From Tachypleus tridentatus (lineage: Eukaryota; Arthropoda; Merostomata; Xiphosura; Limulidae), in the NCBI RefSeq assembly GCF_004210375.1, contig NW_027467782.1:37623771-37687770 (forward strand): a stretch of 64,000 nucleotides of DNA, read 5' to 3'. Positions 52,601-61,600 of this stretch are shown in pieces. A program made the position numbers and the translations under genes. The notes below the pieces were generated by a model. It did not search any database, was not told the DNA's origin, and was given only the letters and a program-made list of their open reading frames with translations. The first letter of the stretch is position 1; every line of letters begins with the position of its first letter.

Positions 52601-55600
52601 GTATCATCACACATTTTTTTCTCACGCATAATAAAATGATCTCTGTAAAAGGTATACACCCGTCCTTAACATGAAAAAACTGAACTGCCGCTGACAGCAA
52701 GTGATGCTCAGATTTATACTGTGCAGTATATAATGTGCATGCGCATTGTATAGGCTTGTAGAAAGATCTAGAATAAGCGAATGACACAAATTCGTAGACA
52801 TCTTTTCAGAAATATATGTATTAAAATGTCAGCCATAATAAAAAGGGCCCAAAGGCTTATTCGTATATAAATAAAGCCCCATTACAGTGAACCCCATACT
52901 GTTAAGCTTCACTGCGGACCTCCTTTAGTATCCAAGAACACACTTCAAAGACGAAGAGAAATACGTAACAAGATATTTATGAAACTGAAGATTTATAAAA
53001 ACATAAATCTACGTTTCAAAAACCGAAGTGTCACAGTAACAAAAATTACATTTAACAAAGGATTTCATTCATGTACCATCGTGTGATTGATTTATACGTT
53101 AGTTTTGCATGCTATTCTTCTCAGTTTTCAGTTGTTTAACTGAGAAATGAACAACTTAAAAATCTAGAAGCAAATGTATCTTAACGTCAAATTAATAGAT
53201 AGGTTTGTTTTTAATCTCGCGTAAAACAAGACGAGCCGTCCCTAATTTAGCAATGTAAAACTAAAGTGAAGGCAGCTATTCATCACCACCTATCGCCAAC
53301 TCTTGGGTTACTCTTTCACCAACGAATAGTGGGATTGACCGTCACGATATAACGGGGATTTGAACTCACGACTTTCGGATTATGAATCGAGTGCCTTAAC
53401 CACCTGGCCATGCTGGGCCTGAGGGGAAAGTAGCATTTGCAATTTCTATAATATTTATTATAAATCTTGCCTCCCGCTAGTACAGCGGTATGGGGTTCGA
53501 TTCCCCTCGGTGGGCTGAGCAGATAGCCCGATGTGGCTTTGATATAAGAAAAACACACACATAATAAATCTTAGGCTTATTTGATTCAGGGAATTATCTT
53601 TATTGCAACAGCACAACAAAACTGTGACAGTATTTTACCTGGCAACCATGAACAGCGTAATGAACATATTACTGTTTTCAGGACGGAAGATCTATTGAAA
53701 TCTTGGCCTGGTATGGCCAAGTGTGATAAGGTGTTCGACTCGTAATCCGAGGGTCGCGGGTTCGAATCCCGGTCGCACTAAACATACTCGCCTCCCAGCC
53801 ATGGGGGCGTTATAATGTGATGGTCAATCGCACTATTTTTTGGTAAAAGAGTAGCCCAAGAGTTGGCGGTGGGTGGTGATGACTAGCTGCCTTCCCTCTA
53901 GTCTTACACTGCTAAATTAGGGACGACTAGCACAAATAGAGGTTTTGCGTGAACCTATTAGTGTCACGTGACCACAACGAGGTTTGTAAACATATCGCCA
54001 TATTGGGTGGCAAGTATCCCGCATGACTGAACGAGTTAACAACTGCTGTATTCAGTACTATTCACATGTAAATGGCTGCCGCTGGCTTTTCATCACTTGT
54101 AGCACACCTGACAGGTGCTGATAAGGCCAGGTATGAGGAAAACGTGAAGGAACTGGGTGTAGGAGACCCGTATATGCTCCCGCCACGTGTATTTACGCCA
54201 GTAATATCCAGCCAAGACAACGTTGTTCAGAGTCAGACTGTTTCCGGAGTAGATCTGCATATATTACATATGGTGACATTTATATATATTTGATAAACAG
54301 GACTTCCACCTATACAAATGAAAGTCTAAAGGTTACAAAAGCCTTGATGCGTACAAGTACTTTGTGGTAGGATTTGTACAGAATGTGCAGATAACCAGGG
54401 CAACGTCGGATAAAGTCATCATTACAGCAAAAGTTTGTACATCATGTTGTATTACATACATGTATCATGTACTCTGTATGATAGATTTAACTACATTTTA
54501 GACGAAGACTAGATACTTAAGTAAAGTAGAGCCCCCATTTTAATAAATGGTTCAATATTATTGTACTACATGTGTACTGACTGTTGTCAAAGCTCTAGCC
54601 TAGGAGCACTTCTATACATGTTTGTATAATGATATTAAGATACCTTATTGTCTAGGCTGTTTCAAAACTTAATTTTTGATTTATGATTAATTTTTGGTAA
54701 GGAATCAATATATAGATAATAAATAGTACAAGTAGACATAGACCGTTAAAGCTGGTCAATAGCCATGTTAGGTTTCTGTAAAAATAATTTAATATTTAGC
54801 TGTTCTGTTATTTTTTTATATTATTTTATTATTTGAGTGACACATGTATCCCAACCTGATACCCAGTTGTCTTTAAAAGCTTATATATACACAACTTAAT
54901 ATTTTCTTTGTTATTTTACAGGTGTGCCACTCTCAGCGGCTAAATGAACCACCACTAAAGCTATGGGTTGCTAGTTGCAGGAATGGAGAGATAATATCTT
55001 CCCACTGCACCTGCAAGGCTGGACTAGGTGAAGTCTGCTCCCACGTTGCCATTCAGTTTCAAGTCTAACTAAGTCTATGAATGATATTTCCGTCTGCATA
55101 CATGTCTCAGTTGTATATTGTGATGTACACAAGTCAAAATTATCACATGTAGCTTCAAGTTCATCAGCAGAATCAGTACAGCTGCTATCAGTGGCAGCAG
55201 TGCCAGCAGATTCTATGAAAGCAAGTTCAAGCAGCCCAGCAGTAGCTTCATGTCTCTTTTGTTGTTCTTTTCTCCTTTTGGTCACTTCTTTCCTGTTTTC
55301 ATATTTACACAATTCAGCAGCTTTCCTTCTCTTCAGGGGAGAACGTGTAAAATGAAATATGGAAGGTACATAGTCAGGTGATAGGGGATCATCACTCTTC
55401 GTCCCTGAAACAGAATACAATAATTTTGTTAAGATATAGACCTACAGGCATGATCAGATAATATTTATATATATAACACATACACTTTTAACTAAATATA
55501 TATAACTGAATATGCTGAACATTGTTTAACAACTGAATGTACAGCGAACAAATTAATTATTTGCACACTATTTAATTTTGTGCCAGTTGTAGTTTTCTGA

Positions 55601-58600
55601 TGAATCACTTAAATTGGTCCTTTAAGAGATATTAACATTTTGTCTTAATGTACAAATGGCTATATAACCTATTCATCATGAATAATATTGTTCCTTCAGT
55701 AAATTTACTATTCAATAATTTAATTTTTATTGGAAACAGACACAACAAAATTAGTCGATTCTGATGATGGATATTGTTATTCAAGCCACTGTTGTTCATC
55801 ATTACTCAAATTTATTTCCCTGGCAACATTTCAACAGCTGTTTGACACTGGATGATTATCATAACAGATGCTACTATTCAATATCACATCGGTAATTCTT
55901 TTTTCTGTTTTTTGAACTTAGCAAAAGTCACAAGTACATATTCAGTATTTGTTACCACTGCATATATTACTCTTTCATACAGCTATTGCAATTTTAAACA
56001 GGTAGTGGTAGTAAAAGTTATTGATAATTAGCAATTTAGCAAAGTGTGCCACTGAGAGAATTATTTGTGTTGCCTTATTCTAACAAACACTTGTACACAG
56101 CAGGCTGTTGAAGAACAAACATATTGTTATGTAAACCTATCAAAGTAAGCATGTGACTGTGTATGTTTATGTTGCACTAAACTTTGTTGTAATTTTTTAA
56201 AAGAAACATTATTCCATTCTGATGAGATTCCTTTGTTACTGTTCATCTTTTGTTATATAATAGTACAAGCTGATGGAAGCTACTCATTAAATTTGTGATC
56301 ATACAATCTTTGCCTTCACAATGGTCCTTTGAGAACAATTTTACCTATATGTTACAGGTATATTTACTGGTATCTTTACAAAGTAAATAAATATGTGGTG
56401 GAGCTGCAAAGCAACAGTAATGTCTGAATTCATTATTTTCTCAAATGAATATTAAAACATCTTATTATAAATCTCTCTATTGTCTCCAAAATGCAGAGAC
56501 TGTACAGTACTTATCAATTTCTAACAAAGAAATAAATAGCTGTTTGTTTATTTTTTCAAGAGTCCCGAGTCTCTCTATTAACTCCATGAAACAGTACAAT
56601 TTTTTAGTGGGGACAAAATTTTGTTTCTTTTAAACTTTTCTGATGCTCCATACACCCCTTCCCAAATTAATAATTCCATTTAATAATTTTTATAATAAAG
56701 TTCACAAACACACGTATATAGATAAATTTCTCATTCCCACTGAATACCAAACACCATCACTGTGTCAAATAGTCTTCATTACCTATTGAACCTGTTTCTA
56801 AAGTTCACTGTTCTCAAAATTGGTTCTTCTTTAAATCTGAAATCTTAAATGTTCACATAGCTTTAGTGTACACACCTATATACTCAAATTAATTCATGAA
56901 TAAATACTCACAAGTAGTAACACCACAGACCAGGAAAATATGGTACACGGTACTCGTCTCTTCCAAAACGAAACACATGGTTCGTTTACCTGTTACAGTG
57001 TACATCACAGAAGCATTTAGAAAAACACATCAGTAAAAAACTAAGTAATAAATTTTCATAACTCGTAAGAAATAAAGTTCAAACACATGCCCTTAGAAAA
57101 AGAACCAGAACTGATGAAAAACTACTGTAATATTCCTTCTGAAGTTCAATTTACATTATTTTTGAAGGGGATAATAAAACCACAACTTAGGCATTGGAAC
57201 ATCTAACTTGTTTGTTTGTTTTTTTAAAAAAGGGATAAAATAAATGTAATGAACTTTAAATGATTTGCTTTGTTTTAAATTTCACACAAAGCTACACGAG
57301 GGCTATCTGCACTAGTCATCCCTAATTTAGCAGTATAAGACTAGAGGGAAGGCAGCTAGTCATCACCACCCACTACAAACCCTTGGGCTACTCTTTTACG
57401 AACAAATAATGGGATTGACCATCACATTATAATTATGAGTCGAGCGCCTTAACCACCTGGCAGCCAGGCAGGGACTTTAAATGAGAATATTTGAAACAAG
57501 CATAAAGTTGACATTTTAAACTTTCAATTTCAAACAATGTTCTATCAAGATCTTTTAAATTTTTGTTATTCACATCTATTTTTTATACTCTGCTGTCTTT
57601 TAAACTACATGTAATGCATTTACACTGAATTATTTTTAGAAAAGTGTTTTATCACCCTTTTAAAATTGTACCTTTGAAGACCATTTACTCAAAATAACTG
57701 CATTTTTCAAGAAGAATAAGGCATTTTTTTTAAGTTTAATAATTTTAAGAAAGAATTCATACAAAAGATACATAGCTTGTTAATTTTGTTTGATAGAGTC
57801 ATTTAGTTACAGTTTTGTTGTAAAACCAATACCAAACACTTTTAGTGTCATCATAAAACTTATAATCTGATAATCAACTACAACACTGCAAAATCATCAT
57901 CAACAGATAGATCTAGACTTGTATAAAAACAAGACAAATTGTGGGAACTGGACAAAAAGTCAGATGTTTGTTTTGATGTTTATTATAAATTGATAACTGC
58001 TGTTCTTACCCCTGTAATAAAGTTTTGTGGGAACTGGACAAAAAGTCAGATGTTTGTTTTGATGTTTATTATAAATTGATAACTGCTGTTCTTACCCCTG
58101 TAATAAAGTTTACTTTCTTTTTCTTTACTTTTGATAATTTAGCTAAATATTCTGGCCTTGGATGTTCCTGGTGATATAAAAAAAAACACACACATTATGA
58201 TCAAGAGTTCAGGTGAAACATCATGTCTGTGTGTTAAGAAATTTACATTTTTAAACATGTATTTTTGAGAAACTTTCTCAAAATAATACCTTTAGGGAAC
58301 ATTCAAACATTATTTTTATAAGACAAAGTTTGAAAAGATGTTCAAAGGGAAATACTAGAGAGTAGCTGTAAATATCATACTGGAAACAAACACACTTGTC
58401 CTGAGCACCCACTCAAGGCAGGAAAACAAGGTCATTAACCCTTTCACATCAAGAAGGTCAAGCTGCATATGTCACAACCTTTTACAGAGTTAAATTCAAA
58501 ATTTAATTAAACTAGTTTATTATCGATATATACAAGTAAACTCTGCATCACAATCTAATTACTGAATCAAATTTTAATAGTATTTAAGTTCTTAGATTCT

Positions 58601-61600
58601 TCCTTTTTTTATAATTTACTTATCACCTCTCCAAGAATTGAATAATTTTATGTAAATTAGTTATTATAAAGTAGTTATTTTACGGCTTTCTATCTTATTC
58701 GTTCATGATGTCATACACTAGGAAATTAGAGTCATTTAGCACGCACACAGCTTCTCTTTTACAAGCTGCCAATAGTTCTCTATGATGTTGTATATCCATA
58801 GACTTACCACTATATCAGCAAGGGGCATTTAGTGTGGTAGTGCCATTAGTAAAGAACAAAAAAAGATGCTGGTAAACAGTACATTTTATGTTTTTCATGA
58901 ATATTCTTTATTTATTACTATAAAAGTAACTAAAATGAAAAAACAAGAAAGTTGTTAGGTTAGATTAGCTAAAATAATGAATAGTAATAAGAAATATCCT
59001 TCATATTGTTTAATGTAATTCAATAGGGTAACATGAGCTGAAGGTTCACCAAGTGATTTAAAACTTGTGAAGAAGGACTGTTTGTTTTGAATTTTGCACA
59101 AAGCTACTCGAGAGCTATCTGTGTTAGCCGTCCTTAATTTAGCAGTGTGAGACTAGAGGGAAGGCAGCTAGTCATCACCACCCACCGCAAACTCTTGGGC
59201 TACTCTTTTACCAATGGATAGTGGGATTGACCATGACATTAGAATGCCCCCACGGCTGAAAGGGCGAGCATGTTTGGCTTGACGGGAATGCAAACCCGCA
59301 ACCCTCAAAGGAAGGATTAATAGTAACACATGGTTCAAAAGTCAATAAAACTGTAAGATTAAGAAGAAACAGAAGATGTATATTGTCACAATTTGTTGTC
59401 ATTTTAGCACAATAAAAAAGTAATTCACAATTATTTCATAATTTTTATGGTGGTTATGAGGACGTTTAGATTGGCTGATCATTTGAAAGTTACAGCTTGT
59501 AAAATAACAGATAAAATAAACTTTTTACTGACAGCAAACATCATCTGATATTTATGAAGGAGGTTTAAAGAACTACTCAAGTGAAATTTGAAAATTTTTA
59601 AATGAAGTATTTTTTAATCTTAACATGAAAAATCACTTTACAATCATAACAGTCAACACTGACAACATGTAATTAAAATACTTGTATGATTACTGTCAAA
59701 TTTGTCATGACACAACTAGTACCTTCACAATCACAATAGGTATACTGCCATGGTTAAAAGTTCATGTCAAATACACAAGTCCATTGTGATAAATTAATAA
59801 CTGAAATAAAAGTACACATTACCTCTAAAGTGTCAAAATTAGTTACATCCCAATGGTGGGTGATTTTTGCTGAATATCTTTTCCACAATTCCATAAAGAT
59901 AACAGCTGAAAGTAAATAAAAACAAAGTGATAAAGTTTATCATCACTAAAGACAGAAATTGCAACAGAATACAAATTACTCTTTAAACTTATATGGCTTA
60001 TGATAATTTATTCAACTATTTTTGTTCACCAAAGTGTTAGTAATAACAAACTTTGTAAAGTGTTTTCTTTTTTCCTTGAAAAGTCCCAAATTACAGACAA
60101 GATATCTCAAAGTAATAACATGCTTTTGGAATTAATTTGAAGTGTTTGATGTGAGACTTCAGTAATAGAAGTTTAAAGTCTTGAATATGTAGCAAATTTG
60201 ATGTGCTTTATGTTGGTTTGAAATTAAGACCATTTCAAGTATTGCAGGTTGGACGTTTTTATGTTGAAGTAACCCTTTTGCTATGGGCATCCATTACCAC
60301 ACATATCATGAGGATTTTCTTAGTGAGTTACTTTCCCAAAATTCAGATCCTTTGTAAGGTCAGTTTTATGTTACTGGATATGGTAGCATGAGCATACATG
60401 CACCTTGTCATTATAACTTCTACACTGTTATCCAGATACAGTTGAAAGATCAATATAATAAATTTATATATGTACGTGGTGTGGACAAGAAAAGTGGCCC
60501 CCTTGAAAATACTGTTAATTTGTTATATATTTTATTTGATAACAGAAAAATGTGTAAAATGCACTTCACAAGATCTATTCCAAAATGATATCAAATAAAT
60601 TAACATTTTCAAGGGAGAGGCACTCTTGTCCTCCCCTTCTATATAAATGAAAATGTTATCAAATTTAAGCTATTTTATATGAGTTATAGTTTGAAGTTAT
60701 TCTAGAATGAAAAAAGGCATTATTTATATTAATTTCCTAATTGTTTTTAGTGGTCAAATCTATCAAGCCCAGACAGAGTTTCATCAGTAAAAATAACAGA
60801 CAAAACATTATGTTTTTCTTTGTACAAAAATGTTTGATAATTATCTAGAGGTTATAAAAATTTTATATGTGAAATTTGAACATTTTCTGATGCATACAAA
60901 TATTTTTAACCTTAAAATCAAAATTACTATGCATGTTAGATAGTCAAAATGCTAAAAGAAAATAGGCATAAGAAAAGCGTAACTTAAAAAAGTCTTAAAA
61001 CTAATTTACAAAAAAATTTGATATTTTGTGTATGAAAGCTCTGAGTCTGAAGAAGAGAATATTATTTATATAACTTTAACATGTAAATCTATATAATACT
61101 TACCCCAGAGTGACATAAAAACAGCAAAAAATACAGCAGCACCGTTGTCAAAAAGATGTGTAATTCTGACAAAAGTGCATGTCTGTCCTAGCTGTTCATA
61201 TTTACATCCTTTTATGTCACACCGAGGATATAAAATTATGTCTTTGTGGTTCTCACAAACGTTTTTACTGTAAAAAAAAATAAAAAAAATATGCAATTTT
61301 AAGTTTATAGAATAAACACAGTACAGTTGAACATTTAAATCAATCATAATATACAACTATCAATTTCAATGATAATGCCACATAAAATAACTGATTAACT
61401 GAAATTATGTTTAAATCAATTTGTCACAAAAATTATTGAAAATATTTTTAGGTACATTAATGGTTAAAAACATATCAACCAATAAAAATTAATGGTTCCA
61501 CTTATTACTCTTTGCAATTATTCCAGCTACAAATGTCTTGTGCGAAAATAATTAATTAGTTAAACACTGATTAATTCATCCAGTGATTAATCACTTACCA

